DNA from: Azoarcus sp. DN11 | GTDB lineage: Bacteria > Pseudomonadota > Gammaproteobacteria > Burkholderiales > Rhodocyclaceae | Length of the DNA stretch: 64,000 nt | Assembly (NCBI RefSeq): GCF_003628555.1 | Contig: NZ_CP021731.1 | Location: 3,720,001-3,784,000 of the forward strand | Reading direction: 5' to 3' | Part shown: positions 16,736-27,406 of the stretch, one piece after another | How the letters are laid out: every line of letters starts with the position of its first letter | Position numbering within the stretch: position 1 is the first letter of the stretch | Notes under the pieces: generated by a model | The model's database searches: none | What the model was told of the DNA's origin: nothing | Seen by the model: only the letters and a program-made list of their open reading frames with translations | Program-made: the position numbers and the translations under genes

Positions 16736-16848
16736 GGCGAGGTTGTCGGAAGCGTCAGACGTCGGGTCGGAAGAAGGTCCATCTGTCCGGATGACCCTGC
16801 GAGTGGGACTTTCACGGACAACTTCTGGCGCTGACCACACCTCAGCCG

Positions 16849-17976
16849 CTAGAACAGGTCCTCTATTGTGATGATTCGGAAGCCCGTAGGTTTAACAAGC
16901 TGGGCGCGCCGATTTTTAATGTGGATGTCGCCGCTGCACTCAACAATCGCCTTCGTGTCGTGCGCGAGAACACCCTGGTGATATTCCTCAGGCCCAAGTT
17001 CGATCTTGACGCTCCGATCAACGCCATCCACGTCAGCCTCGACGGTGATCTTTCCAATCTCGTCACCTTTAGGGCGATCAAGCTTTTTCACGAAGCCCCA
17101 AATACGCCGATTCTCTAATGTGTAGTCGCCTTTGTAGTAGTCCGATGCCTTGCGAACTGCTGTGACATCGTCAGCACCGAACTTAAACACCTTCGTCACG
17201 CCCTCAAACATTGGACCGGCGGCACCCGCAATGCGAATCTCGAACTCACGCTTGTGCTCGGTGCCGCTAAAGCCTAGAAGGGCATCGCACATATTTGAAC
17301 TTACGCCCCTCTCGATTGCCGCATCAAAGGTCCGCAGGTTCTGGCTTTGGCCAAACTCTGCCGCTGCCTTCGTGATCGCTTCTAACCCATGCACCAGACT
17401 CAGCGTCACGCCCTCAGCGACCGGCACAGCCTTTTGAGCGATCAACTCGGCCGGCGGTGGCGGAGGTAAGGGCGCAATGACATTGACGACGTAGCTGCCA
17501 ACCTCGGTCTGCCCCAAAAGAAGTGAGTCAACGTACGCCTTCGCTTCTTTGGGAGGCTGACCGCTGAACTGCTTCCTCTTGGAGTACATTGATAAGGCCG
17601 CGGAGTACAAGAGGTCCTTCGCCTTGGAGAACAGCAGTACGCCATCGTTGATCGGGATCGTCCCACCGGTTGTGTCCTCACCAATCACGCGTACTGTGAT
17701 CACATTCGCTGTAAGGCGAACGATGTCATTGGCGATTTCTATTACCAGCCGGTTCTCAAACTCTGAAACCGCAGTAAGAGCCTCCGCGAAGCGCTTTTGA
17801 TACTCGCGTACGGCGGTCGACATTGGAAGAACGACCTCAGCCTCCTCGTGATCTTGACGGTGCCAAATACTTGCCACAGATCGGATAGAACCGTCTTGAT
17901 ACCAGCCACTGCTGGCAAGATATGCCTCCACCTGCTCAATGGTCACCTGCGTGATTTGGCGACGAGTGTCAGTCAT
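16849..17976 (-). CDS. Uncharacterised 375-residue protein paired with a DUF4365 protein
   Basis: I do not recognise a family. No signal peptide or membrane segment is visible. An N-terminal block (residues 1-160) is rich in charged helices with EVVLPMSTAVREYQKRFAEAL and NDGVLLFSKAKDLLYSAALS. A proline run (PLPPPPPAEL, about 168-177) forms a hinge to a C-terminal mixed region with FEIRIAGAAGPMFEGV, RRIWGFVKKLDRP and KNRRAQLVKPTGF. Its ATG overlaps the DUF4365 stop (ATGA) with GGGGAGG just upstream, so the two are translationally coupled. Base composition is visibly AT-richer than mutL or parE, which suggests acquisition. It could be the effector or regulator of the module. Confidence 0.7.
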   Translation of the reverse strand: MTDTRRQITQVTIEQVEAYLASSGWYQDGSIRSVASIWHRQDHEEAEVVLPMSTAVREYQKRFAEALTAVSEFENRLVIEIANDIVRLTANVITVRVIGEDTTGGTIPINDGVLLFSKAKDLLYSAALSMYSKRKQFSGQPPKEAKAYVDSLLLGQTEVGSYVVNVIAPLPPPPPAELIAQKAVPVAEGVTLSLVHGLEAITKAAAEFGQSQNLRTFDAAIERGVSSNMCDALLGFSGTEHKREFEIRIAGAAGPMFEGVTKVFKFGADDVTAVRKASDYYKGDYTLENRRIWGFVKKLDRPKGDEIGKITVEADVDGVDRSVKIELGPEEYHQGVLAHDTKAIVECSGDIHIKNRRAQLVKPTGFRIITIEDLF

Positions 17977-18476
17977 AGCGCCTCCCCAAGACTCGCAGCC
18001 TCCATCATCGCAATAAGCGTCTCGGGTGTTACGCGATTTGCCAGCGGCACTTCCACCACTATCTTCTCGGGATTATTCGTTGGAGGGTAGTCGCGCAAAG
18101 ATAACCAGTAGCAACTATTGGGCAAATGCAACAGGTCCCGATGGACGGTGATCCAATTGGCCTTATCCACAGGCACAAGCATGACGACGAGGTATTTGGG
18201 AACCATTACATCGTCGCCGCGAAGATCGTCGTAGTTCTTGCGCTTCAACGAGAACTTGATGACCTCGCCGTTGATGAGATCCTGCGATGTGCACTTGAGC
18301 TGAAACTCAATGATCGGGTTCCGCCGACGGCCAGCACCGTGATAGCCGAGGCCCTTGAATGAGACATCAACGCTGTCGTCATCCACACGAAAGTCCCCTC
18401 GATTCAAGCCGGCATGAGCGGCCAGCGCGCTTACGCACGCGTACTGGAACTCCTCCTTCTGCAGATTCGCATTCAT
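17973..18476 (-). CDS. DUF4365-like protein, putative PD-(D/E)XK-type nuclease fold
   Basis: 167 residues. An N-terminal helix (LQKEEFQYACVSALAAHAG) is followed by DDDSVDVSF (acidic residues D32-D37), then a strand IIEFQLKCTSQ with E57, Q59 and K61. The order Asp ... (E/Q)-x-K is the layout of PD-(D/E)XK nucleases and of DUF4365 proteins; activity is an inference. LRDYPPTNNPEKI is a conserved-looking later block. ATG 18476 is favoured (GGGAGA at 11-bp spacing); an ATG at 18521 would add 15 residues but its GGAG abuts the start codon. It overlaps the next gene by 4 bp and follows the PLD-like gene by 123 bp in the same direction. Confidence 0.68.
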   Translation of the reverse strand: MNANLQKEEFQYACVSALAAHAGLNRGDFRVDDDSVDVSFKGLGYHGAGRRRNPIIEFQLKCTSQDLINGEVIKFSLKRKNYDDLRGDDVMVPKYLVVMLVPVDKANWITVHRDLLHLPNSCYWLSLRDYPPTNNPEKIVVEVPLANRVTPETLIAMMEAASLGEAL

Positions 18477-18599
18477 CAGCGGTTGCGTCTCCCTATATGC
18501 GACAGGTTGGATGCCACACATCTCCGGACTAAACTATGCCAAACACCCAAGATTCAAAGGACTACAAGTTCCGGACTCGTCTTGTCGCCACGTTGAAAA

Positions 18600-19313
18600 T
18601 CACAGCCCCACGTTCTCCGGCCACAGGAAATACGGACCGAACTTCGGGCTCATGCGGAATTCGCCCCCGGCTTCCTTGCCCTTCGCGGTGATGTAGTGTT
18701 TGCCTTCGCGCAGTTCGAGCAGGCCGTTGGCGACAAAGCGCTCGATGAGGTCGGCGGTGCGCAGGCCCAACCGTTGCGCGAGCTTGGAGGTGGTGAGTTT
18801 GTCCGCCTTGTCGGTGACTTCTTCGCTGTCGGCCTTGCCGTCGCCGTCATTGCGCGCCTCGGCGGTGACGCGTTCGAGCGTGATACGCACTTCGTCGCTG
18901 ATGCGGATGATGCGCTGGGCCTCTTCGTAGGCGTCCTTGTAGAGTTCGCCGTCGTCGTCGCGGCGGATTAGGACTCCCATCTCGTTGTTGTTGATCTGGC
19001 TGAACTCGTAGAGGTTGAGACTGGTGATGATGGCCAGCTCCTCGTTGAGATAGCACTTGGCGTGCAGGTTTTTGCAGAAGCTGGTGCGGATGTAGGTGAG
19101 TTCCTTCAGCCAGTTGATTTCTTCGGGCTGCAGTTCGCTCTTGCCATAGACGATGCGCACGTCGATCTTGAGCCGGTTTTTGTCGGCCAGGAGCTCCTTC
19201 ATGCGATCGTTGAGCTTGAGGAAGGGGCTGATCAGGATCAGGCGGTCCCTGGCATTCTTGATCAGCTCTTCGAGGAAGTAGTTGGTGGCGCTGGTGTTGA
19301 GGAATTTGGCCAT
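18600..19313 (-). CDS. Phospholipase D-like (HKD) protein with C-terminal winged-helix region
   Basis: 237 residues, no signal peptide, so cytosolic. Residues 1-130 form a PLD-like domain: FLEELIKNARDRLILISPFLK, then H84, K86 and E91 (HAKCYLNE, with Glu in the usual Asp place), then SLNLYEFS and NNNEMGV. An acidic linker (about 155-170) leads to a winged-helix-like tail (TTSKLAQRLGLRTADLIERFVANGLLE ... ITAKGKEAGG). HKD proteins with DNA-binding tails are often nucleases of restriction or defence loci. ATG 19313 begins the recognisable domain; the frame is open much further upstream but runs antisense to parE. A promoter with an inverted repeat lies about 110 bp upstream. Confidence 0.78.
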   Translation of the reverse strand: MAKFLNTSATNYFLEELIKNARDRLILISPFLKLNDRMKELLADKNRLKIDVRIVYGKSELQPEEINWLKELTYIRTSFCKNLHAKCYLNEELAIITSLNLYEFSQINNNEMGVLIRRDDDGELYKDAYEEAQRIIRISDEVRITLERVTAEARNDGDGKADSEEVTDKADKLTTSKLAQRLGLRTADLIERFVANGLLELREGKHYITAKGKEAGGEFRMSPKFGPYFLWPENVGL

Positions 19314-19416
19314 GGCGCGAATCCGTTCTCGGTTGTCGTCGTTCGCCGTTCGCGCGGATGGAACAGGTGGTCCCCGGATTGCGGACAGCATCGACGTGTT
19401 CATGTCGAAGGCGTTT

Positions 19417-19451
19417 TGTGTGCATATTACATTTGCACACATGCGACGCAA
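19417..19451 (-). promoter_or_regulatory. Promoter of the PLD/DUF4365 module overlapped by an inverted repeat
   Basis: On the minus strand, TTGCGT (-35, complement of 19446-19451) and TAATAT (-10, complement of 19424-19429) are separated by 16 bp. Perfect 8-bp arms TGTGTGCA (19417-19424) and TGCACACA (19434-19441) with a 9-bp spacer flank the -10, an arrangement suited to a repressor. The rest of the 351-bp gap (19314-19664) has no gene or other signal that I can support. Confidence 0.6.
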
Positions 19452-19664
19452 GAGAAGCAGTTCGCATGGCGGACGAATCGCCCGATGTTGCTTTCGGCTG
19501 CGGCGGAGGCCCCGGCCGACACCTTCAACAGCGTCGGCACCGAACGAGCGGTCTGATCCCTCGCCTCGCCGAACCACATCGCCACCGTGCCAGATGCCGG
19601 CGCAGCGGGTATCCTTGCACGCCTCCCCGGCGTTCGGCCGGACCGCAACACAAACCCAGACACC

Positions 19665-21638
<1,974 letters not shown>

Positions 21639-21721
21639 AGGTGCGCCGTTGGCGGCGTCTTGCTGCGCCGCATCACGCCGCCTATAACGGAAACGCCCGC
21701 CCCGTTTCCGAATAGACCCGC

Positions 21722-22513
21722 ATGGCCGCGAATCCCGCCCCCCGCCTCGTCTGCCGCCCCCGTGCCGTGCTGGTGGATCTCGCCGGCGTGCTGCACGTCG
21801 GCGATGAGGCGATTGCCGGCTCGGTCGATGCCCTCGCCCGTCTGCGCGCGGCGGGGTTGCCGCTGCGCTTCCTCACCAACACGACGCGCACGCCGCGCCG
21901 GACGCTGGTCGCGAAGCTGCAGCGCATGGGCTTCGCCATCACCGACGACGAACTCCACACTGCCCCGCACGCCGCGCAACGGCTCGTGCGCGAGCGCGGC
22001 CTGAAACCGCTGTACCTCGTCCATCCCGATCTCGCCGCCGAAATGGGCCCGAGTGCCGACGTTCCCGACACGGTCGTGCTCGGCGACATGGGCCACCATC
22101 TCGACTACGCGCAGCTCAACGCCGCCTTCCGCCTGCTGATGGCCGGCAGCGCCTTCATCGCGATGGCGAAGAACCGTTATTTCATGGAAGCGGACGGCCT
22201 GTCGCTCGACATGGGCGCCTTCGTCACCGGCCTCGAATTCAGCAGCGGCGTCACGGCCGAAATCGCCGGCAAGCCCGCGGCGAGCTTCTTCCGCACCGCG
22301 CTCGCCGAAGTGGACGTCGCGCCCGCCGACGCCGTGGTGATCGGCGACGACCTGCACGACGATGTCGGCGCGGCGCTTGCCGCCGGCATTCCGGGCGTCC
22401 TCGTGCGTACCGGCAAGTTCCGTGCGGGCGACGATGCCGATCCGGCGATCCGGCCCAGCCTCGTCGCCGACGATTTCGCCGACGCCGTCACGCGCCTGTT
22501 GGCGCTTCCCTGA
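21722..22513 (+). CDS. HAD-superfamily hydrolase, LHPP/HDHD2-like (TIGR01458 type)
   Basis: 263 residues. The HAD nucleophile is in VLVDLAGVLHVGD (D19, with Ala in place of the second Asp, as in some of this subfamily), motif II in LTNTTRTPR, and motif IV in VIGDDLHDDVGAALAAGIPGVLVRTGKF. A C2-type cap domain lies between (about 85-190). Members dephosphorylate small phosphorylated metabolites; the substrate here is unknown. It follows parE by 83 bp in the same direction and ends against the convergent pxpA. Confidence 0.85.
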   Translation: MAANPAPRLVCRPRAVLVDLAGVLHVGDEAIAGSVDALARLRAAGLPLRFLTNTTRTPRRTLVAKLQRMGFAITDDELHTAPHAAQRLVRERGLKPLYLVHPDLAAEMGPSADVPDTVVLGDMGHHLDYAQLNAAFRLLMAGSAFIAMAKNRYFMEADGLSLDMGAFVTGLEFSSGVTAEIAGKPAASFFRTALAEVDVAPADAVVIGDDLHDDVGAALAAGIPGVLVRTGKFRAGDDADPAIRPSLVADDFADAVTRLLALP

Positions 22514-23284
22514 TCAGGCGAGCTCGGGAATCGACACCAGCTCGTAGCCCGCGCGCTGCAAGCCGTCGCGCAAGGCCCGCGCCGTCGCGACCGCCTCGGC
22601 GTCGTCGCCATGCACGCAGATGCTCTGCGCCTTCACCGGCAGGCGCTTGCCGTTGATCGAGATCAGCGCGCCCGCTTCGAGCATGGCCAGCACGTGGCGC
22701 AGGCAGGCGTCCGCGCCGTGGACCATCGCGCCCGGCTGCGAGCGCGGCACGAGGTTGCCGTCGTCGAGATAGGCGCGGTCGGCGAAGACCTCCTCGACGA
22801 CCCGCAGCCCCGCCTCGCGCCCGGCGATGACGAGCTGCGACAGCACCGGCGCGAGCAGGATCAGATCCGGATCGGCCGCGCGCACCGCGCGCGCGACCGT
22901 CGCTGCGAGCTTCGCATCCGCGCAGGCCATGTTGTTCAGCGCGCCGTGCGGCTTCACGTGCGTCACCGTCATCCCGTCGGCACGCGCGATGCCGGCCAGT
23001 GCCCCGATCTGGTAGATCAGCATCGCCTCGAGCTCGGCCGCCGGCAAGTCCATGCGCCGCCGGCCGAATCCCTGCAGGTCGGGAAAGCCCGGATGGGCGC
23101 CGAGGCTCACGCCGCAGCGCTTTGCGGTCGCGACGGTCTGGCGCATCACGAGCGGGTCGCCCGCGTGGAAGCCGCAGGCGACGTTGGCCGATTTGACGAC
23201 TTCCAGCATCGCCGCGTCGTCGCCCATGCGCCAGGCGCCGAAACTTTCGCCGAGGTCGGCATTGAGATTGATGCGCTCAGACAT
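22514..23284 (-). CDS. pxpA: 5-oxoprolinase subunit PxpA
   Basis: 256 residues of the LamB/YcsF family. With PxpB and PxpC it hydrolyses 5-oxo-L-proline to glutamate using ATP. NLNADLGESFG (residues 5-15), ANVACGFHAGDP, GAHPGFPDLQGFGRR and VKPHGALNN are the conserved blocks. ATG 23284 begins MSERINLNADLGE; an in-frame start at 23371 would lie inside pxpC. It overlaps the pxpC end by 8 bp and is the last gene of the cluster. Confidence 0.95.
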   Translation of the reverse strand: MSERINLNADLGESFGAWRMGDDAAMLEVVKSANVACGFHAGDPLVMRQTVATAKRCGVSLGAHPGFPDLQGFGRRRMDLPAAELEAMLIYQIGALAGIARADGMTVTHVKPHGALNNMACADAKLAATVARAVRAADPDLILLAPVLSQLVIAGREAGLRVVEEVFADRAYLDDGNLVPRSQPGAMVHGADACLRHVLAMLEAGALISINGKRLPVKAQSICVHGDDAEAVATARALRDGLQRAGYELVSIPELA

Positions 23285-24362
23285 GGTGTGCTCCGAAACG
23301 AAGGGTGAGATCGACGCCGTGCAGGTTCCATTCGTCGCCGCGCACGGCGCCGCAGATGAGGTTCGCGCCATACAGCGCCGCCTCGTCGATGACGCCGGGC
23401 GGGCGGAAACTCTGGATCATGGCGACCCACTCGGCAAGCCGCTGCACCTGCTCGCGCAGCGCCGTCGCAGCCTCGGCGTGGCTCACCGCGACGAAGCGCA
23501 ACGCGTCGCCGGGCCGTACCTGCGCGAGTCGCGGCAGATCGGCACGGATCACCGTCGCGATCTTCGGGTAGCCACCCGAGGTCTGGCAGTCGGCCATCAG
23601 CACGATCGGCTGGCCGTTCGCCGGGACCTGGATCGCGCCCGGCGCGACGCCGTCCGACACGATTTCGGCGCCCTTGTCGTTGTGCGCGAGCTTGTCGCCG
23701 TCGAGGCGCAGGCCCATGCGATCCATGTCGCGCGTCACGGCATAGGGCTTCGACAGGAAGCTCGCCACCGCCTCATGCGTGAAATGGTCCTCCTGCGGCC
23801 CCAGGATCACGCGAATTGGGCCGGTCTCGTGCTGCCACGGTGCCCGCGCACGGAATTCGAGCCACGGATCGCCGCGCACGGCCTCGCACTGCAGGCGGTC
23901 GCCGCCCCTGGGCGCCCGGCCCTGCACGCCGCCGATCGCCGCACGCAGGTAGGTCGCACGGCTACCGAGCTGCTCGGCCACCTGCACCCCGCCGGAGAGC
24001 GCGACGTAGCCCACGCCGTGCGACACGCCGCCGATGCGCAGGACGTCGCCGGGGAACAGCGTCGCGGTCTGCCACGGCGCCACCTTCAGCACCTGACCGC
24101 GCGTATTGACGAGCTGCGCGCCCATCTCGCCCGACAGCCCCACACGCACCGTGCCCGACAGCGCCTTCAGCGACGGCCCGCTCAGGCCGACTTCGAGCAC
24201 CGCGGCCTCCGATGCATTGCCGGCCAGCGCGTTCGCCGCCGCCATCAGCACCGGATCGAGCGCGCCCGACACCGGCACGCCGATGTTGCGGTAGCCCGTG
24301 CGTCCACGATCCTGGACGCTCACCGCGAGGCCGGCGTCGATGATTTCCACGACTGCGCTCAT
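23277..24362 (-). CDS. pxpC: 5-oxoprolinase subunit PxpC (biotin-dependent carboxyltransferase-like)
   Basis: 361 residues, the larger KipA-like subunit. VQDRGRTGYRNIGVPVSGALDP near the N-terminus and ADCQTSGGYPKIATVIRADLPRLAQ are characteristic; GPQEDHFT lies between. ATG 24362 is chosen because it overlaps the pxpB stop (ATGA) and begins the conserved region; an upstream start at 24416 would add 18 residues within pxpB. The gene order B-C-A with short overlaps indicates a co-translated complex. Confidence 0.94.
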   Translation of the reverse strand: MSAVVEIIDAGLAVSVQDRGRTGYRNIGVPVSGALDPVLMAAANALAGNASEAAVLEVGLSGPSLKALSGTVRVGLSGEMGAQLVNTRGQVLKVAPWQTATLFPGDVLRIGGVSHGVGYVALSGGVQVAEQLGSRATYLRAAIGGVQGRAPRGGDRLQCEAVRGDPWLEFRARAPWQHETGPIRVILGPQEDHFTHEAVASFLSKPYAVTRDMDRMGLRLDGDKLAHNDKGAEIVSDGVAPGAIQVPANGQPIVLMADCQTSGGYPKIATVIRADLPRLAQVRPGDALRFVAVSHAEAATALREQVQRLAEWVAMIQSFRPPGVIDEAALYGANLICGAVRGDEWNLHGVDLTLRFGAHHV

Positions 24363-25126
24363 GCCGCCTCTCCTTCCTTCAACAGCGAGGACAGATCGAA
24401 GCGGCCGGCGGCGCATTCACGATCGAGGGCCTCGAACGCGTCGCGGTCGATCGCCTGCCAGACCACCTGGTCGCCCGGCGCGAGCAAGGCCGGCCGGCGT
24501 GCGTTGGCCGCATCGAAAAGGCGTACCGGCGTGCGGCCCATCAGGCGCCATCCGCCCGGGCTTTCCCACGGGTAGGCGGCGCACATGCGGCCGGCGATCG
24601 CGATCGAGCGCGACGGCACGACCTTCCGGGGGGTCGCGAGCCGAGGCATGTCGAGCGCCTCGGGCAAGCCGCCCAGGTAGGGGAAGCCGGGCAGGAAACC
24701 CAGCATGTAGACGGTGAAGACCGTTTCCGTCATCAGGCGCACGACCTCGTCGCGCGACATGCCTTTGGCGGCGGCAACCTCGTCGAGATCCGGCGCGCAG
24801 TCGGCGTCGAAGCACACCGGGATGTGCCAGCGGCAGCCGGCGGCGGACAGGCTGCCGCTCTTGCCGGCGAGCTCGGCGAGCAGATCGCGCAACGCCATCG
24901 CGTCGGTGCGCAGCGGGTCGAAATGGACGGTCACCGAACGGAAGGTCGGCACCCACTCGACGACGCCGTCGAGGCGGCCGTCGCTCGACAGCGTGTCGAG
25001 CAGGCTCGAGAAGCCGAGCACGCGGCCGTGAATCGCCGGGTCGATGCCGTTGCCGAACTCGACGGTCCAGGCGGCGTCGCCGACGGACAGCAGACGCGCC
25101 GGCGGGTGTGCAAGCTCAGTAGTCAT
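24359..25126 (-). CDS. pxpB: 5-oxoprolinase subunit PxpB
   Basis: 255 residues of the KipI-like family. GDAAWTVEFGNGIDP near the start, HIPVCFDADCAPDLDEVA in the middle and YMLGFLPGFPYLGGLPEALDMPR, then AGRMCAAYPWESPGGWRLMGRTP, are diagnostic. It forms the oxoprolinase complex with the next two genes and overlaps pxpC by 4 bp. It follows the MFS gene by 31 bp. Confidence 0.94.
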   Translation of the reverse strand: MTTELAHPPARLLSVGDAAWTVEFGNGIDPAIHGRVLGFSSLLDTLSSDGRLDGVVEWVPTFRSVTVHFDPLRTDAMALRDLLAELAGKSGSLSAAGCRWHIPVCFDADCAPDLDEVAAAKGMSRDEVVRLMTETVFTVYMLGFLPGFPYLGGLPEALDMPRLATPRKVVPSRSIAIAGRMCAAYPWESPGGWRLMGRTPVRLFDAANARRPALLAPGDQVVWQAIDRDAFEALDRECAAGRFDLSSLLKEGEAA

Positions 25127-25157
25127 GGCGGGACTCTTCCGTGCGCCGTAGCCGTGC

Positions 25158-26390
25158 TCAGTTCTGCAGGACCAGGTCCCGGCCGCGCGTCTCGGGCAGC
25201 GGCAGGCAGGCGACGATCACGAGGAGGTAGCCGCCCACGGCGAGCATGCCGATCACTTCGCCGAGCGGCATGCTGGTGCTCAGGTAACCGACCAGCGCCG
25301 GGAAAGTCGCGCCGACCGCGCGCCCGAAGTTGTAGCAGAAGCCCTGGCCCGAACCGCGCAGCTCGTTCGGAAAGAGCTCCGCGAGGAAGGCCCCCATCCC
25401 CGAGAAGATGCCAGACAGGAAGAAGCCGAGCGGGAAGCCGAGGAACAGCATCATCGTGTCGTTGATCGGCAGCAGCGTGTAGCTGTAGACCAGGGCCCCG
25501 GCGCAGGTCGCGAAGAGCATGAAGCAACGGCGGCGGCCGAGGTGGTCCGACAGCCAGGCGCTCGTCAGGTAGCCGACGAAGGACCCGAGGATCAGCACCA
25601 GCAGGTAGCCGCTCGTGCCCAGCACCGACAGCCCGCGCTCCATCTTGAGGAAAGTCGGCAGCCAGGTCGTGACCGCGTAGTAGGCGCCCATCATGCCGGT
25701 CGACAGCAGGCTGGCGAAGATCGTCGTCGGCAACAGGTGCGGCGAGAAGATCTCGAGGAAGTTGCCGCCGCCCTCGGCCTTCACCTTCGCACGGGCAACG
25801 TGGAAGACTTCCGGGTCGTGGATGTTGCGGCGGATGTAGAAGATCAGCACCGCCGGCAGGATGCCCAGCCAGAACAGCACGCGCCACGCATACCCCGACG
25901 GCATCAACGCATACACCGCCCAGAACGCGATCGCGGAGATGCCCCAGCCCACGGCCCAGCTGCTCTGCACCAGGCCAACCGCCTTGCCGCGGTTCTTCGG
26001 CTGGATCATCTCGGCGATCAGCACCGCGCCGACCGACCATTCGCCGCCGAAGCCGAAGCCCTGCATCGCCCGCGTGAAGAAGAGCTGCTCGAAGGAATTC
26101 GTGAAGCCCGAGAGGAAGGTGAAGAACGTGAACCAGATGACGGTCCATTGCAGCACGCGCACGCGGCCGTACTTGTCGGCGAGGATGCCCGCCGCCCAGC
26201 CGCCGATCGCCGAGGTGATCAGCGCCCCGGTCGCGATGTAGCCCGCTTCGACCTTGCTCATCGACCATGCCGCCATCAGCGTCGGGATCAGGAAGGTATA
26301 GATCATGTAGTCGAACGCGTCGATGCCATAGCCGGCGAAGGCCGCGGTCAGCGTCTTGCGTTCGTTCGTGGTGGTCTCGTTAATCCACAC
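25158..26390 (-). CDS. MFS transporter, organic-acid type
   Basis: 410 residues with about 12 membrane segments. The MFS loop 2-3 signature appears as GILADKYGRVRVL and the second half has SAWLSDHLGRRRC. The N-terminus FAGYGIDAFDYMIYTFLIPTL contains the aromatic-acid/H+ symporter-type acidic residues in helix 1, and GFGGEWSVGAVLIAE in helix 4 resembles JEN1/sialate-type transporters. Its place between the hydro-lyase and pxpB suggests uptake of 5-oxoproline or a related amino acid derivative; this is inferred from context only. Confidence 0.88.
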   Translation of the reverse strand: MWINETTTNERKTLTAAFAGYGIDAFDYMIYTFLIPTLMAAWSMSKVEAGYIATGALITSAIGGWAAGILADKYGRVRVLQWTVIWFTFFTFLSGFTNSFEQLFFTRAMQGFGFGGEWSVGAVLIAEMIQPKNRGKAVGLVQSSWAVGWGISAIAFWAVYALMPSGYAWRVLFWLGILPAVLIFYIRRNIHDPEVFHVARAKVKAEGGGNFLEIFSPHLLPTTIFASLLSTGMMGAYYAVTTWLPTFLKMERGLSVLGTSGYLLVLILGSFVGYLTSAWLSDHLGRRRCFMLFATCAGALVYSYTLLPINDTMMLFLGFPLGFFLSGIFSGMGAFLAELFPNELRGSGQGFCYNFGRAVGATFPALVGYLSTSMPLGEVIGMLAVGGYLLVIVACLPLPETRGRDLVLQN

Positions 26391-26465
26391 GGAGGATCTC
26401 CTTTAGGTGGTTCGACACGCGCCGCCCCCGGTCTGTGCCGGGGTGCCGCGAAAAAATGGCCCTGT

Positions 26466-27284
26466 TCAGGAAAAGGCGAGCTGGTGGTTGAGCAGGTCGG
26501 TGACCAGCATCGAACCGGGCGCGTGCGTGATGCACAGCTCAGGGCGGGCTTCCATCACCACCGATTGCGGCGTCACCCCGCAGGCCCAATACACCGGGAC
26601 TTCGCCCGGCAGGATCTCGACCGGATCGCCGAAATCGGGCTTCGCGAGGTCGGCGATGCCGATCTCGGCCGGATCGCCGAAATGCACCGGGGCGCCATGC
26701 ACGTTGGGCAGGCGCGACGTGACCTGGATCGCGCGGATCGCGTTGGCCGCCGTCATCGGCCGCATCGACACGACCAGCGGACCGTGAAACTTGCCCGCCG
26801 GCGTCGTCGGGATGTTGGTACGATACATCGCGACGTTCCTGCCGTTGGCGACATGGCGCAGCGGGACGCCCGCGTCGAGCAGCGCCTGCTCGAAGGAAAA
26901 GGAGCAACCGATCACGAAGGTCACGAAGTCCGGCTCCCACAAATCGTCGATCCCCGTCGGCTCGGCGACGAGTTCGCCCTTGCGCCACACGCGGTAGCGC
27001 GGCACATCGAAGCGGATATCGACGTCGGCGCCGAGCGTCGGCAGCAGCGGCTCGCCCGGCTCGGACACCGCCAGCAGCGGACAAGGCTTGGGGTTGCGCT
27101 GGCAGAAGCGCAGGAACTCGTCGGCGTCGCGCGCGCGCAGGATCGCGACGTTGCCCTGCACATGGCCCGGCGCGATCCCGCTGGTGTGCGAGGTCCACAG
27201 GCCGGCCCGGATCGCGCGGCGTGCAGCGACCCCGGTTGTCAGTTCTTCAGCGGACGCAACCGCGCTGTCAGGATTCCTTTCCAC
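26466..27284 (-). CDS. DUF1445 putative hydro-lyase / D-glutamate cyclase family protein
   Basis: 272 residues. The family (YcsI type) includes mammalian D-glutamate cyclase, which turns D-glutamate into 5-oxo-D-proline. [51 protein letters not shown] and [13 protein letters not shown] are family blocks. GTG 27284 has GAGGAG at 7-bp spacing and is preferred; an ATG at 27299 overlaps that ribosome-binding site. First gene after the inferred promoter, 76 bp before the MFS gene. Its presence with pxpBCA fits a shared oxoproline/glutamate route. Confidence 0.85.
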   Translation of the reverse strand: MERNPDSAVASAEELTTGVAARRAIRAGLWTSHTSGIAPGHVQGNVAILRARDADEFLRFCQRNPKPCPLLAVSEPGEPLLPTLGADVDIRFDVPRYRVWRKGELVAEPTGIDDLWEPDFVTFVIGCSFSFEQALLDAGVPLRHVANGRNVAMYRTNIPTTPAGKFHGPLVVSMRPMTAANAIRAIQVTSRLPNVHGAPVHFGDPAEIGIADLAKPDFGDPVEILPGEVPVYWACGVTPQSVVMEARPELCITHAPGSMLVTDLLNHQLAFS

Positions 27285-27333
27285 CGACCGTCTCCTCATC
27301 CTTGGCCCGACGCTGTAATCGCGCCGTGATCAA

Positions 27334-27362
27334 AGTATCGACGGGGGGCCGAAGCTAGACAA
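27334..27362 (-). promoter_or_regulatory. Inferred promoter of the oxoproline cluster
   Basis: On the minus strand, TTGTCT (complement of 27357-27362) and GATACT (complement of 27334-27339) are 17 bp apart, giving a start near 27327, about 43 bp before the first start codon. The weak match fits an activator-dependent promoter. Confidence 0.45.
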
Positions 27363-27379
27363 ACGAAAAATTTCTTGGT

Positions 27380-27406
27380 GATCTCATCGATTTTTTCGAT
27401 GAGATC
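27380..27406. promoter_or_regulatory. Perfect inverted repeat, candidate LysR-type binding site
   Basis: GATCTCATCGA (27380-27390) and TCGATGAGATC (27396-27406) are perfect complements around a 5-bp T spacer, and contain the T-N11-A pattern of LysR-type sites. The centre lies at about -66 of the inferred promoter, where such activators normally bind. It overlaps the last codons of lysR. It could instead act as a hairpin terminator for lysR, but there is no adjoining T-run. Confidence 0.55.

Noticed and set aside
16559..16840. Minus-strand open frames of 83-93 codons in the gap after the aromatic-rich gene
   Set aside because: No start signal or domain; the opposite strand carries a recognisable Excalibur fragment at the same place.
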